The translations under genes and the position numbers were made by a program. This document shows positions 34,830 through 44,188 of a stretch of DNA of 64,000 nt, in pieces. The stretch is from positions 124,001-188,000 of the forward strand of contig NZ_VEVQ02000005.1 of NCBI RefSeq assembly GCF_006491595.2, written 5' to 3'. The stretch comes from Flavobacterium jejuense. GTDB lineage: Bacteria; Bacteroidota; Bacteroidia; Flavobacteriales; Flavobacteriaceae. Below the pieces are notes generated by a model. It was not told the origin of the DNA and did not search any database. It was given only the letters and a program-made list of their open reading frames with translations. Position 1 is the first letter of the stretch. Each line of letters opens with the position of its first letter.

Positions 34830-35810
34830 TTATTTTGATTTTATATCTATATTTTTTGAATAATGAATACCTCCTTTATCATCTATAATGATGCATTCGA
34901 TGCCATTTATTTGGTTAATTAAATCCATTCCTACTTCTACTCCTAATACGAAAACACCTGTTGCGATTGCATCTGCAATTTCAGTTTGTTTTGCAAAAAC
35001 AGAAACACTAATGATTCCTGATGCTGGATATCCTGTTCTTGGATCAATAATATGAGAATATCTTTTTCCATTAAATGTAACATATTTTTCATAATTACCT
35101 GATGTTTCAACTGCATTATCAATTAATGGAAAAGTGGCAAACACTTTATTTTTATTTAATGGGTTTACAATGGCAACTGTCCATGGATTTCCATCTAATT
35201 GATAACCCCAAGTATTAATATCTCCTGAAACATTTACAATACCAGACTTACATCCTTTTTCTTGTAATAAAACTTTAATTTTATCAGCGATATATCCTTG
35301 TCCTATCCCTCCTAAACCTAGTTTCATCCCTTTTTCTTTTAGAAAAATAGTTTTTTCGCTCGAATTTAAAATGATTTTTTGATAACCTACTCTTTCTACT
35401 GATTTTCTAATTTCAGTTTCGGTTGGCATTTTTTTCATGCTTCCATCAAACTTCCAAATCCTATCCATTGAAGCATAACTAATATCAAAAGCTCCTTTTG
35501 TCAATTCAGAAATCTTTAGTGCCCTTTCTACCAAATTAAAAACTTCATCATTAACTTTAACGGGATTAATTCCTGCATTCTGATTTACCTTAGAAATTTG
35601 TGAAGATGGAATCCAATCAGAGATCAAATTTTCAACTCGTTTCACTTCATCAATAGCTAAATTACAATATTTGTTACCTATAATCGTATCTTTAGCAATA
35701 ACTGTAATCTCAAAAGGACTACCTAACAAAGAAGCTTTCTTCTTATGAACAACTTGTGCAAAAGAAAGAGAAACAAAAAATAAAAAAAGAAAAATTTTAT
35801 ACTTTATCAT
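34830..35810 (-). CDS. apbE: FAD:protein FMN transferase (ApbE)
   Basis: This 326 aa exported protein has a signal peptide (IFLFLFFVSLSFAQ). ApbE landmarks are LLGSPFEITVIAKD, MDRIWKFDG, LGLGGIGQGYIADKI, GIVNVSGDINTWG and the FAD/metal motif YSHIIDPRTGYPA. The enzyme attaches FMN to Thr/Ser of target proteins in the periplasm. It overlaps the thioredoxin gene by 4 nt. Its target is expected among neighbouring or unlinked exported proteins. Confidence 0.94.
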   Translation of the reverse strand: MIKYKIFLFLFFVSLSFAQVVHKKKASLLGSPFEITVIAKDTIIGNKYCNLAIDEVKRVENLISDWIPSSQISKVNQNAGINPVKVNDEVFNLVERALKISELTKGAFDISYASMDRIWKFDGSMKKMPTETEIRKSVERVGYQKIILNSSEKTIFLKEKGMKLGLGGIGQGYIADKIKVLLQEKGCKSGIVNVSGDINTWGYQLDGNPWTVAIVNPLNKNKVFATFPLIDNAVETSGNYEKYVTFNGKRYSHIIDPRTGYPASGIISVSVFAKQTEIADAIATGVFVLGVEVGMDLINQINGIECIIIDDKGGIHYSKNIDIKSK

Positions 35811-36241
35811 TTTTTCAATGCGTGCATCATTTTTATATATTCCTCAGGAGCTACATTTTTGAACCCCATTTTTCCTAATACTTTACCTTCTTTATCTAGT
35901 AAAACGACTAAAGGAAAACTTCCTTCTACATTATATTTTTCAGCTAAACTTCTATTATGAGCTTCCTGTTCTTCAGATAATTGATTGGCTTTTTTTCTAG
36001 GGAAATTAGCTTTTACTAAAATCCATTTTTCTGTTGATTCTTTTTTAAAAGCTTCAGATTGCCAAATATTCTTATCTAGCTTTATACAAGGTGCACACCA
36101 GTCTGAACCAGAAAAAATAAGAACAATATTTTTATCCTGCATTCTAGCTAATTCTTTTGCTTCTTCAAAATTATATTTCCAATCTTGAGAAAATCCTACA
36201 GTTACTACAAATAAAAATAAAAGGGCTATACACTTTTTCAT
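35807..36241 (-). CDS. Secreted thioredoxin-like protein
   Basis: This 144 aa protein has a signal peptide (ALLFLFVVTVGFSQ) and a thioredoxin fold with the active site WCAPC (Cys49, Cys52) and the cis-Pro region EGSFPLVVLLDKEGKVLGKMGF. It is the first gene of the eleven-gene metal/flavin run. A periplasmic reductase acting on the CxC tail of the DUF4266 lipoprotein or on metal-ligand cysteines is a reasonable inference. Confidence 0.9.
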   Translation of the reverse strand: MKKCIALLFLFVVTVGFSQDWKYNFEEAKELARMQDKNIVLIFSGSDWCAPCIKLDKNIWQSEAFKKESTEKWILVKANFPRKKANQLSEEQEAHNRSLAEKYNVEGSFPLVVLLDKEGKVLGKMGFKNVAPEEYIKMMHALKK

Positions 36242-36304
36242 TTTAAATAATTTTTATACAAATTAAACGATTTTTTAAACTTATAGTACCTATTCAATTT
36301 TAAA

Positions 36305-36359
36305 TTAAGTAAAACTTAAGGTAATATTAGTTCAATATTAAGTGAAATTTAAGTGAAAA
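36305..36359. promoter_or_regulatory. Five tandem 11-bp TTAAG boxes: probable response-regulator operator
   Basis: Direct repeats start at 36305, 36316, 36327, 36338 and 36349: TTAAGTAAAAC, TTAAGGTAATA, TTAGTTCAATA, TTAAGTGAAAT, TTAAGTGAAAA. The spacing is exactly 11 bp, one helical turn, as for PhoB/OmpR-family sites. The array lies between the divergent thioredoxin operon and the sulfatase gene. The last box starts 26 bp before the first base of the sulfatase -7 element. Confidence 0.75.
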
Positions 36360-36374
36360 ATAGGTTACTAATTA

Positions 36375-36382
36375 TACATTTG
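36375..36382 (+). promoter_or_regulatory. -7 promoter element TACATTTG of the sulfatase gene
   Basis: TACATTTG matches TAnnTTTG 18 nt before the ATG at 36401. The -33 region coincides with the last TTAAG box instead of a TTG, suggesting an activated promoter. On the other strand a one-base-short version (TAATTTG, 36265-36259) precedes the thioredoxin gene. Confidence 0.65.
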
Positions 36383-36400
36383 ATTAATAATTTATTAGTC

Positions 36401-38491
36401 ATGAACAAATACCTTACCCCATTTAAAAATCTAGCTATTTTTTATATTATTATTAGTTTTATTTTAAGATTAGTCCTAGTATTTCATCCCATTACTCAAT
36501 CTAGTTTTAGTACTTTAGAAATACTGAAAATATTTATTTTAAGCATAGCTTCAGATTTTTGTATTTTCATAGTAGCAAGTATTTTTCTATGGTTGTATTT
36601 ATTATTTTTATCTAATTCAAAATTCAATAAACCATGGGGCTATTTTCTATTTGGAAGTTATGTTTTAATATTAATCTATATTCTGTCAGGTAAATCTATA
36701 CTAAATGAATATGGAGGAGTTTTACCTGAACTTGGGATAATTTTTGTAGGTTTTAAGACAATTTTAATTGGTTTACTCCTTTTTTTACCGAGATATAGAA
36801 AACAAATACGGTTAACAATATTTTCATTTACTATATTTTTATTTGTCTTAGTTATTATTCAAAATGCTGTTAGCGAATTTTTCTTTTGGAATGAGTTTGG
36901 AGTAAAATACAACTTTATTGCTGTCGATTATTTGGTTTACACTAATACTGTTATTGGGAATATCATGGAATCTTATCCAGTTATTCCTTTATTTACTTCA
37001 GTAATAATTATTACTCTACTAGTCACCTATTATATTGTAAAAAAATCGAAAGTATATTTAGAACAGTTACCTTCATTATTTAACAAACTTAAAATTACTG
37101 CCATTTATATAGTATTCTTTATTATATCATTATTCGCAATTCCAAATTTGGCTAAACTTGAAAATTCAAAAAATGTGTTTACCAATGAACTACAATCCAA
37201 TGGAATTTATAAGTTTTATTTAGCTTTCATGAATAGTGAATTGGATTTTTATAAATTCTACAATACTATTGATGATACTAAAGCATTTGCTGAACTTAAA
37301 AAGCAATTACCTAATATTTCAGGTGATTCAACACTCCGTACTATTACAAATGATAGTGTTGAACTTAAAAAAAATGTAGTCTTAATTACAATTGAAAGTT
37401 TGAGTGCAGAATACTTAAAATTATACGGAAATAAGGAAAATCTGACTCCTTTTCTAGACTCATTGGCTTTACAAAGTATGAATTTCTCTAATTTATATGC
37501 AACAGGTAATAGAACGGTTAGAGGTTTAGAAGCAGTTACACTTTGCATTCCTCCTACTCCTGGTGAAAGTGTAGTAAAAAGAAAAGACAATAATGATAAA
37601 TTCAGTACTGGAAGTATTTTTAAATTAAAAGGATATCAAGTAAAATATTTGTATGGTGGTGATGCTTATTTTGATAATATGGAAAATTTCTTTAGTGGAA
37701 ATGGATATGATATTATAGATAAAAATGCATTTACAACAGATGAAATTTCATTCTCTAATATTTGGGGTGTTTGCGATGAAGATATGGCTAAAAAAGCGAT
37801 TAAAACTATGAATGAAGAGGCAAAAACAGGCAAACCTTTCTTTAATCATTGGATGACGGTTAGTAATCACAGACCTTTTACTTATCCTGACGGAAAAATT
37901 AATATTCCAGGTGATGCAAAATCTAGAGAAGGAGGAGTTAAATACACTGATTATGCATTAAAACAATTTTTTAAAATGGCTAAAAAACAACCTTGGTATA
38001 AAAACACGGTTTTTGTAATTCTATCTGATCATTGTGCATCAAGCTCTGGAAAAATGGAGTTACCCGTAGATAAATATCATATTCCTGCCATGATTTATGC
38101 TCCTGGATTTATTGAACCTAGAAATGAAAGCAAATTAATGTCACAAATAGATTTAATGCCTACGCTTTTTGGTTTATTACATTTTAATTATGAAAGTAAA
38201 TTTTATGGACAAGATGTAATGAAACCTGAATATAAACCAAGAGCCTTTATTGCCACTTATGAAGATTTAGGGTTTATTAAAAATAATATCCTAACTATTA
38301 TTTCACCTGTAAAAAAAGAAAAACAATTTGATTTGAAAAAGATTGAGAATTTAAACATAAAAGACGATTTTCAAATCTATTATGAAGAAATTCCAAGAAA
38401 AGAATTAGATAAATCACTCATTTTAGAAACTACAGCTTATTACCAAACTACAACATATATGTTAAAGAATAAAAAATATCAAAAACTATAA
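36401..38491 (+). CDS. LTA synthase/phosphoethanolamine-transferase-like membrane sulfatase
   Basis: The protein is 696 aa from ATG 36401. A GTG at 36353 lies inside the operator array and is rejected. Five to six N-terminal membrane helices (about 1-245) precede an alkaline-phosphatase-superfamily domain with VVLITIESLSAEYLKLYG (metal ligand Glu), ATGNRTVRGLEAV (nucleophile Thr), FNHWMTVSNHRPF and VILSDHC (Asp-His ligands). LtaS-type enzymes move glycerophosphate or phosphoethanolamine onto envelope glycolipids. In a Gram-negative bacterium an envelope glycan or lipid A target is likely. Regulation by the TTAAG array links it to the metal-responsive system. Confidence 0.85.
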   Translation: MNKYLTPFKNLAIFYIIISFILRLVLVFHPITQSSFSTLEILKIFILSIASDFCIFIVASIFLWLYLLFLSNSKFNKPWGYFLFGSYVLILIYILSGKSILNEYGGVLPELGIIFVGFKTILIGLLLFLPRYRKQIRLTIFSFTIFLFVLVIIQNAVSEFFFWNEFGVKYNFIAVDYLVYTNTVIGNIMESYPVIPLFTSVIIITLLVTYYIVKKSKVYLEQLPSLFNKLKITAIYIVFFIISLFAIPNLAKLENSKNVFTNELQSNGIYKFYLAFMNSELDFYKFYNTIDDTKAFAELKKQLPNISGDSTLRTITNDSVELKKNVVLITIESLSAEYLKLYGNKENLTPFLDSLALQSMNFSNLYATGNRTVRGLEAVTLCIPPTPGESVVKRKDNNDKFSTGSIFKLKGYQVKYLYGGDAYFDNMENFFSGNGYDIIDKNAFTTDEISFSNIWGVCDEDMAKKAIKTMNEEAKTGKPFFNHWMTVSNHRPFTYPDGKINIPGDAKSREGGVKYTDYALKQFFKMAKKQPWYKNTVFVILSDHCASSSGKMELPVDKYHIPAMIYAPGFIEPRNESKLMSQIDLMPTLFGLLHFNYESKFYGQDVMKPEYKPRAFIATYEDLGFIKNNILTIISPVKKEKQFDLKKIENLNIKDDFQIYYEEIPRKELDKSLILETTAYYQTTTYMLKNKKYQKL

Positions 38492-40513
38492 TAATCCATT
38501 ATATTTTCTTGTAAACCACTCTATAGAAAGAAAAACACAAATTAATAGTAATAAAATTGTCCAATCAATTAAAGGTGTTTTTTTAACAACTTCTTTTTGA
38601 ATTGGTAAATAGTTGGTGTTTTCCATCAAAGATTTTGTTAATTGGTCTAGTTGATTTGGGAAAAAAACTTTTCCAGAAGTATTTGTTGCTAACTGTTTCA
38701 ACCGCAATTGATCTGGATTTACAAATTGTTTTTCTATGTCAAATTCTAAAACTTCAAAATTACCTGAAAATGAATTCTTTGACTCTTTTTCTTTAACTGT
38801 AAATGCATAATTTCCTTTTTCAAGATTATCAAATTCAACTTTGTAGTCTATATTGGATTTTAAAAAATTATAACTCTTTGTTTGTTTAGTTTCTTTATTA
38901 GTTAACACTATGTTCAATTGAGCATTTTCATCTAACTCATAGTTCTTATCAAAATATTGAGCTGTAACTTGAATATTTTCTCCTTCATTATAATAACTTT
39001 TATAATCAACTTCTAATGATTTCTTCGTAGAATTTGACGTTAAATATTGTACCCATTTATCTGTGAATAAGTCAAAATCATCAAACGATTTTTTCTTCAA
39101 ATGCGTTTCCATTCTCCATTTCCAAATATTCTCTCCAAAAAGAAATCCTTTTCTTTGTTTTCCAATTTCTAAAAAAGTCAATAAAGGATTTCCAGTTTGA
39201 ATATTACGGATAGATGCATTTAATAATGTTTTAGCATTTCCTTTTAAACTAATGGTACCAAATTTATTTTCAAGTGAAGAAAAATTCTCAAAACCAATAT
39301 TTTCTTGAGCAAATAAATTAAAATCAGATTGATAAGCTGCAAAATAGTCTTCTTTTTCAGGAGACATTCTAAAATTAAAATCAATTTCGTTTAAAGCTAA
39401 AAAATTAAAATCAGTATTCGTTCCTGTAATAATAAATGTATTGATTAAGGCTGTTTTATTTTGATCAAAAATACTTTTAAATGTATTATTAGGCTGATAA
39501 AGAATTAAAAGGTTATAATCTCTTATATTCCTAATCTCATTGGGTTTAAGTAATGTTACTTTTCGCTGTTGATTTACTTCAATACTACGTTTTAAAGCAC
39601 TTAAATCTGGATGAATAATATCTGAAATAATAGCGATTTCTGTACGCTGATCAATAACTTCAACTATGAAATTTTTAAAATTATTCATTTTATTTTTTTC
39701 ATCTTTAGAAGAACTTATAGATGCTGTATATTTTTGGACACCAATGGATGTCGCATCAAGAAGTACTTGTATCGATTGTGCTTTATTTTGAGAAGAAAAA
39801 GAAATGTTCTTCTTAAAAATAGTTTGGTTTCCATTCTTAATAGTAAAAATGGAATTTAAAAATTCATTTCCATTATATTGTAAAAATACTTCTACTGGAA
39901 ACTTGTTTTTAAGAAAAGTATATTTATTGGTATTAATTTGATTGATTTTTAAATCAAAAACAGTAGTTGTATCACCTTGAATAACTGGATAAACCCTTGT
40001 GTTTTCTTGAAAACTATAAATGTAATCGTTTCCTTGCGTTTGATTACCATCAGTAAATAGAACTACAGGATAATCTACATTTCTATAAAGTTGTTTTAAG
40101 TTTTTAGCAACATTATCAATTAGAGATTGTTTACCCGAATAATCAACTTTTTCATTACTTTTAAATTCTTTATCAAAAGTATATAGTTGAATATCATATT
40201 TTTCTTTTAAACTTTCATTATTCGATAATTGTTCAAATAAATTAGGATTCAAATTGTTTCCACTTAAATCTTTAATGGATTCTGAATTATCTATGATAAT
40301 AGGTAACGGAGTTTTTACAATTTCAAAAGTTTTTCTTGTTAGAATTGGATTAATAAATAATAAAAATAAACCTAGAAAACTCAAAAAACGTAAAAAAGCC
40401 AAGAATAAATTTATTTTAGATTTATTCTTAGCTTTATAAAAATATTGATAAAATGATAAACCAGCAGCTATAAATACTGATAAAATAAGAAGTAAAATAG
40501 TACTTGTTGTCAT
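38486..40513 (-). CDS. Membrane-anchored VWA-like protein
   Basis: This 675 aa protein has two N-terminal membrane helices (about 3-24 and 38-58), a VWA-type stretch beginning TPLPIIIDNSESIKD (DxSxS MIDAS-like) with VVLFTDGNQTQGNDY, Ig-like or beta-rich regions, and a C-terminal membrane helix (TPLIDWTILLLLICVFLSIEW). This is the form of VWA membrane proteins common in Bacteroidota, often near aerotolerance or AAA-ATPase operons, though here it stands alone. It is convergent with the sulfatase gene, overlapping by 6 nt. Function is unknown. Confidence 0.75.
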   Translation of the reverse strand: MTTSTILLLILSVFIAAGLSFYQYFYKAKNKSKINLFLAFLRFLSFLGLFLLFINPILTRKTFEIVKTPLPIIIDNSESIKDLSGNNLNPNLFEQLSNNESLKEKYDIQLYTFDKEFKSNEKVDYSGKQSLIDNVAKNLKQLYRNVDYPVVLFTDGNQTQGNDYIYSFQENTRVYPVIQGDTTTVFDLKINQINTNKYTFLKNKFPVEVFLQYNGNEFLNSIFTIKNGNQTIFKKNISFSSQNKAQSIQVLLDATSIGVQKYTASISSSKDEKNKMNNFKNFIVEVIDQRTEIAIISDIIHPDLSALKRSIEVNQQRKVTLLKPNEIRNIRDYNLLILYQPNNTFKSIFDQNKTALINTFIITGTNTDFNFLALNEIDFNFRMSPEKEDYFAAYQSDFNLFAQENIGFENFSSLENKFGTISLKGNAKTLLNASIRNIQTGNPLLTFLEIGKQRKGFLFGENIWKWRMETHLKKKSFDDFDLFTDKWVQYLTSNSTKKSLEVDYKSYYNEGENIQVTAQYFDKNYELDENAQLNIVLTNKETKQTKSYNFLKSNIDYKVEFDNLEKGNYAFTVKEKESKNSFSGNFEVLEFDIEKQFVNPDQLRLKQLATNTSGKVFFPNQLDQLTKSLMENTNYLPIQKEVVKKTPLIDWTILLLLICVFLSIEWFTRKYNGLL

Positions 40514-40587
40514 TGTTTTTTTAGTTTTCAGTGTTCAGTTTTTTGTGTTCAGTACCTATTAACTAAACACTGATTGCTGAGAACTTA

Positions 40588-41334
40588 TTAGGTTAACATT
40601 CCTCCATCAACATTAATTACTTGTCCAGTTACATAAGCACTCATGTCTGAAGCAAGGAAAACACAAACATTTGCTACATCCTCAGGAGAGCCACCTCTTT
40701 TCAAAGGAATAGCCTCTCTCCATCCTTTAACTACATCTTCATTTAGTTTAGCTGTCATTTCAGTTTCAATAAAACCAGGAGCAATAGCATTACAACGAAT
40801 ATTTCTAGAACCTAACTCTAAAGCTACTGATTTAGAAAAACCTATCATACCCGCTTTTGAAGCTGCATAGTTAGCTTGACCAGCATTTCCTTTTACACCT
40901 ACAACACTACTCATATTAATAATAGAACCTTTACGGTTTTTAAGCATAGTCTTTTGAACTGCTTTTGTCATATTGAAAACGGACTTCAAATTGATTTCAA
41001 TAACTTTATCAAAATCTTCTTCACTCATTCTCATTAATAAATTATCTTTAGTAACACCAGCATTATTAATAAGAATATCTACAGTTCCAAAATCGGCTAA
41101 TACATTTTCAACTAATTTTTGTGATTCATCAAAATCAGCTGCATTGGATTGATATCCTTTTGCTTTTACCCCTAAAGTTCTTAATTCTGTTTCTAATTCT
41201 AGTGCTGACGATGCAGAAGAACTATATGTAAAAGCTACATTAGCTCCGTTTTTAGCAAATACTTCAGCAATTCCTTTACCTATACCACGGCTAGCACCTG
41301 TAATAATAGCCACTTTACCTTCTAATAATTTCAT
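40588..41334 (-). CDS. fabG: 3-oxoacyl-[acyl-carrier-protein] reductase
   Basis: This 248 aa classical short-chain dehydrogenase has the NADP-binding GASRGIGKGIAE, NNAGVTKDNLLMRM, the catalytic Ser-Tyr-Lys in NMSSVVGVKGNAGQANYAASKAG, and the C-terminal VTGQVINVDGGM. Sequence features agree with FabG of fatty acid elongation rather than another SDR. A TATATTTG element (41365-41358, minus) lies 24 nt upstream. The spacer after the gene contains a repeated CAGTGTTCAGT-type word. Confidence 0.93.
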   Translation of the reverse strand: MKLLEGKVAIITGASRGIGKGIAEVFAKNGANVAFTYSSSASSALELETELRTLGVKAKGYQSNAADFDESQKLVENVLADFGTVDILINNAGVTKDNLLMRMSEEDFDKVIEINLKSVFNMTKAVQKTMLKNRKGSIINMSSVVGVKGNAGQANYAASKAGMIGFSKSVALELGSRNIRCNAIAPGFIETEMTAKLNEDVVKGWREAIPLKRGGSPEDVANVCVFLASDMSAYVTGQVINVDGGMLT

Positions 41335-41596
41335 CTTAGTTTCTTAAAATTTATAGCCAAATATATTAATAATTTAAAGTTTATAAAACAGAATAAGAAA
41401 ATACTTCCATTTTAGTAGAAACAAAATTGTTCAAGTTAATTTTGAGGAAAGAAATCAAACTATTAGAATAAATTATAAAATAGCAATAAATCAGCTAAAA
41501 AACATATAATATGAAAAAATATCTTTTAAAAATTTATTAAAATAAGTTAAACCTTTTTAAATATTTGAAGTCTAAAAAAGACTAAACTATTTAATT

Positions 41597-42781
41597 ATGC
41601 AAATGAGAACCTATCAAATCATACTATTTTTAGCACTAATAACATTACTATCTTGTAATAAAGATACAGTTTATGAAACAATACCGAATTACCCGACTAT
41701 TGCTGCTACATTTACTAATTCTATTGACGTTGCTAATTTAGAAAATTATGCCAATCAAAATATTCCTCCATATATCACTAAAGATAATGGTACCATAAAT
41801 CCAATTTCTGATAAAGGAGCAACACTAGGCAGAGTTTTATTTTATGATACCAATTTATCATCGAATAATTCAATTGCTTGTGCCAGTTGTCACAAACAAG
41901 CAAATGCTTTTGGTGATAATGTTATTGTAAGCGTTGGTGTAAATGGAACCACTGGAAGACATTCTATGCGATTGGTTAATGCTAGATTTTCTAATGAAAG
42001 TAAATTCTTTTGGGACGAAAGAGCCGCTAGTTTAGAAATTCAAACGACTATGCCTATTAAAGATCATGGAGAAATGGGTTTTAGCGGAACAAATGGTGAT
42101 TTATCATTTAATGATTTGATTTTCAAATTAAATAATATAGACTATTATAAGGAATTATTCACATTTGTTTACGGTTCTGATGAAATTACAGAAACCAAAA
42201 TTCAAAATTCTTTGGCACAATTTATAAGAAGTATTCAATCTTTTGATTCTAAATACGATGCTGGAAGAGCTTTGGTAAATAACGACAATCAACCTTTTCC
42301 TAATTTCTCACAACAAGAAAATTTAGGTAAAAATTTATTTTTAACTCCTCCACAATTTGATGGAACTGGTTCTCGAATTGGAGGTGGTGTTGGTTGTGCA
42401 GGTTGCCATAGAGCACCTGAATTTGATATCGATCCAAATTCTTTAAACAATGGAATTATTGGAACCGTTAATAATATTGGAATTGATATTACCAATACAC
42501 GTGCTCCTTCATTAAGAGATTTAGTAAAACAAGATGGAACCTTAAATACAACTTTAATGCATACTGGTACTATCTCAAGTTTACAAGCAGCCATTGGACA
42601 TTATAATATCATAAATTTAGCTACAGGAAATACAAATTTAGATCCCAAATTACAACCTGGAGGAAATGGACAACAATTAAATATGACAGGTGCAGAAATG
42701 AGTGCTTTACAAGCTTTTTTAGTGACACTTGCTGGGTCAAGCATATATACAGATAGCAAGTGGAGCAACCCTTTTGAGTAA
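41597..42781 (+). CDS. Di-haem cytochrome c peroxidase (MauG/CcpA family) lipoprotein
   Basis: This 394 aa protein has a lipobox (ALITLLSC, Cys20). Two haem c sites are visible: CASCH at residues 95-99 and CAGCH at 267-271. The sequence GRVLFYDTNLSSNNSIACASCHKQANAFGD and TRAPSLRDLVKQDGTL follow the bacterial peroxidase pattern. It reduces hydrogen peroxide in the periplasm using c-type cytochromes. It is a single gene with a terminator behind it. Confidence 0.92.
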   Translation: MQMRTYQIILFLALITLLSCNKDTVYETIPNYPTIAATFTNSIDVANLENYANQNIPPYITKDNGTINPISDKGATLGRVLFYDTNLSSNNSIACASCHKQANAFGDNVIVSVGVNGTTGRHSMRLVNARFSNESKFFWDERAASLEIQTTMPIKDHGEMGFSGTNGDLSFNDLIFKLNNIDYYKELFTFVYGSDEITETKIQNSLAQFIRSIQSFDSKYDAGRALVNNDNQPFPNFSQQENLGKNLFLTPPQFDGTGSRIGGGVGCAGCHRAPEFDIDPNSLNNGIIGTVNNIGIDITNTRAPSLRDLVKQDGTLNTTLMHTGTISSLQAAIGHYNIINLATGNTNLDPKLQPGGNGQQLNMTGAEMSALQAFLVTLAGSSIYTDSKWSNPFE

Positions 42782-42803
42782 ACTCCTATATTATTACAAA
42801 AAT

Positions 42804-42842
42804 AAAAAAGTCTCAAAATTATTTTTTTGAGACTTTTTTTAT
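42804..42842. terminator. Bidirectional terminator between the peroxidase gene and sucD
   Basis: AAAAAAGTCTC pairs with GAGACTTTTTT around an A/T-rich loop, between convergent genes ending at 42781 and 42860. Confidence 0.85.
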
Positions 42843-42859
42843 CTATAGCTTAGAACGAA

Positions 42860-43732
42860 TTATCCTAATACTTCTTTCACTTTTTTACCAATTTCAGCTG
42901 GAGAATCTACCACGTGAATTCCATTTTCTCTCATGATACGTTTTTTAGCTTCCGCTGTATCATCAGCTCCACCAACGATTGCTCCTGCATGACCCATTGT
43001 TCTACCTTTAGGAGCAGTCTCACCAGCAATAAAACCAACAACTGGCTTACGATTACCATCAGCTTTTACCCATCTTGCAGCGTCAGCTTCTAATTGACCT
43101 CCAATTTCACCAATCATGATGATAATTTCAGTCTCAGGATCGTTCATTAATAATTCAACAGCTTCTTTTGTAGTTGTTCCAATAATTGGATCACCACCAA
43201 TACCGATTGCTGTAGTAATTCCTAATCCTTGTTTCACAACTTGGTCAGCTGCTTCATAAGTTAAAGTACCTGATTTTGAAACAATACCAACTGTTCCCTT
43301 TTTGAAAACAAAACCAGGCATAATACCCACTTTAGCTTCACCAGGAGTAATAACTCCAGGACAGTTAGGCCCTACTAAACGACAATCTCTAGATTGAATA
43401 TAATTATATGCTTTAATCATATCAGCAACAGGTATACCTTCTGTAATACAAATAATTACTTTGATTCCAGCGTCTGCAGCTTCCATAATAGCATCTGCAG
43501 CAAATGCAGGTGGTACAAATAATATTGAAGTATCTGCTCCTGCTTGATCAACAGCATCTTTTACTGTATTAAAAACAGGACGATCTAAATGTGTTGTTCC
43601 CCCTTTTCCAGGAGTTACACCACCAACAACATTAGTACCGTATTCAATCATTTGAGAAGCATGGAAAGTACCTTCACTTCCTGTGAAACCTTGAACAATT
43701 ATTTTTGAATCTTTATTTACTAAAACACTCAT
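42860..43732 (-). CDS. sucD: Succinyl-CoA synthetase alpha subunit (ADP-forming)
   Basis: The protein is 290 aa from ATG 43732. An upstream in-frame extension to 43771 covers the promoter and is rejected. It has the CoA-binding [48 protein letters not shown], and the phosphohistidine loop GHAGAIVGG. It makes succinyl-CoA/ATP in the TCA cycle. No beta subunit is adjacent. A minus-strand TACTTTTG (43776-43769) is the -7 element. Confidence 0.96.
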   Translation of the reverse strand: MSVLVNKDSKIIVQGFTGSEGTFHASQMIEYGTNVVGGVTPGKGGTTHLDRPVFNTVKDAVDQAGADTSILFVPPAFAADAIMEAADAGIKVIICITEGIPVADMIKAYNYIQSRDCRLVGPNCPGVITPGEAKVGIMPGFVFKKGTVGIVSKSGTLTYEAADQVVKQGLGITTAIGIGGDPIIGTTTKEAVELLMNDPETEIIIMIGEIGGQLEADAARWVKADGNRKPVVGFIAGETAPKGRTMGHAGAIVGGADDTAEAKKRIMRENGIHVVDSPAEIGKKVKEVLG

Positions 43733-43825
43733 GATATGATTATTATAATTATTTTTAAAATTGTGTTGCAAAAGTAAGTTTTTTGTAAAAAAAACAGGAA
43801 CTTTTTAAGTTTTATTTTTGTAAAA

Positions 43826-44188
43826 TTATATCGGTTGGCTAATTTGATACCCTCTGTATAATTTATCTTCTAAAAATTCCCATATAACAATAAATCTTGC
43901 TATAGGAATTAATTCTGAAGGATTTTCAATAGTTGAAATAATATGGTTGTATTTTACAACAACTTTATCTTCCTCTTGAATTAAATGAGTAATATTAACT
44001 TCTGAAATGTGATAATTTTGTTTTAACTCATTTGCTAATTTCAAAATGGCTCCTTTATTTAGCATTGACAAACCATCAGAACTAACCCATTCAAGGTTTA
44101 CATCTTTATGAAGAATATCTTGTAAAATTTCAATATCTCTAATTCCATCTTCAAGATAAAACTTTTGGATTTGCTCTTTATTTGTCAT
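43826..44188 (-). CDS. SnoaL/NTF2-like protein
   Basis: This 120 aa alpha+beta protein has the cone-like fold pattern: [30 protein letters not shown] at the start, then beta strands [22 protein letters not shown] and [19 protein letters not shown]. It is probably a ligand-binding or small enzyme of the NTF2-like superfamily. It overlaps the second lpxD-like gene by 11 nt and is likely co-transcribed with it. Confidence 0.7.
   Translation of the reverse strand: MTNKEQIQKFYLEDGIRDIEILQDILHKDVNLEWVSSDGLSMLNKGAILKLANELKQNYHISEVNITHLIQEEDKVVVKYNHIISTIENPSELIPIARFIVIWEFLEDKLYRGYQISQPI

Noticed and set aside
36353..36401. GTG start of the sulfatase at 36353
   Set aside because: It falls inside the last TTAAG box, upstream of the -7 element. 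ATG 36401 follows the promoter.
42860..43771. Longer SucD starting at 43771
   Set aside because: The extension covers the TACTTTTG promoter element and is Asn-rich, unrelated to SucD. ATG 43732 fits the family start.
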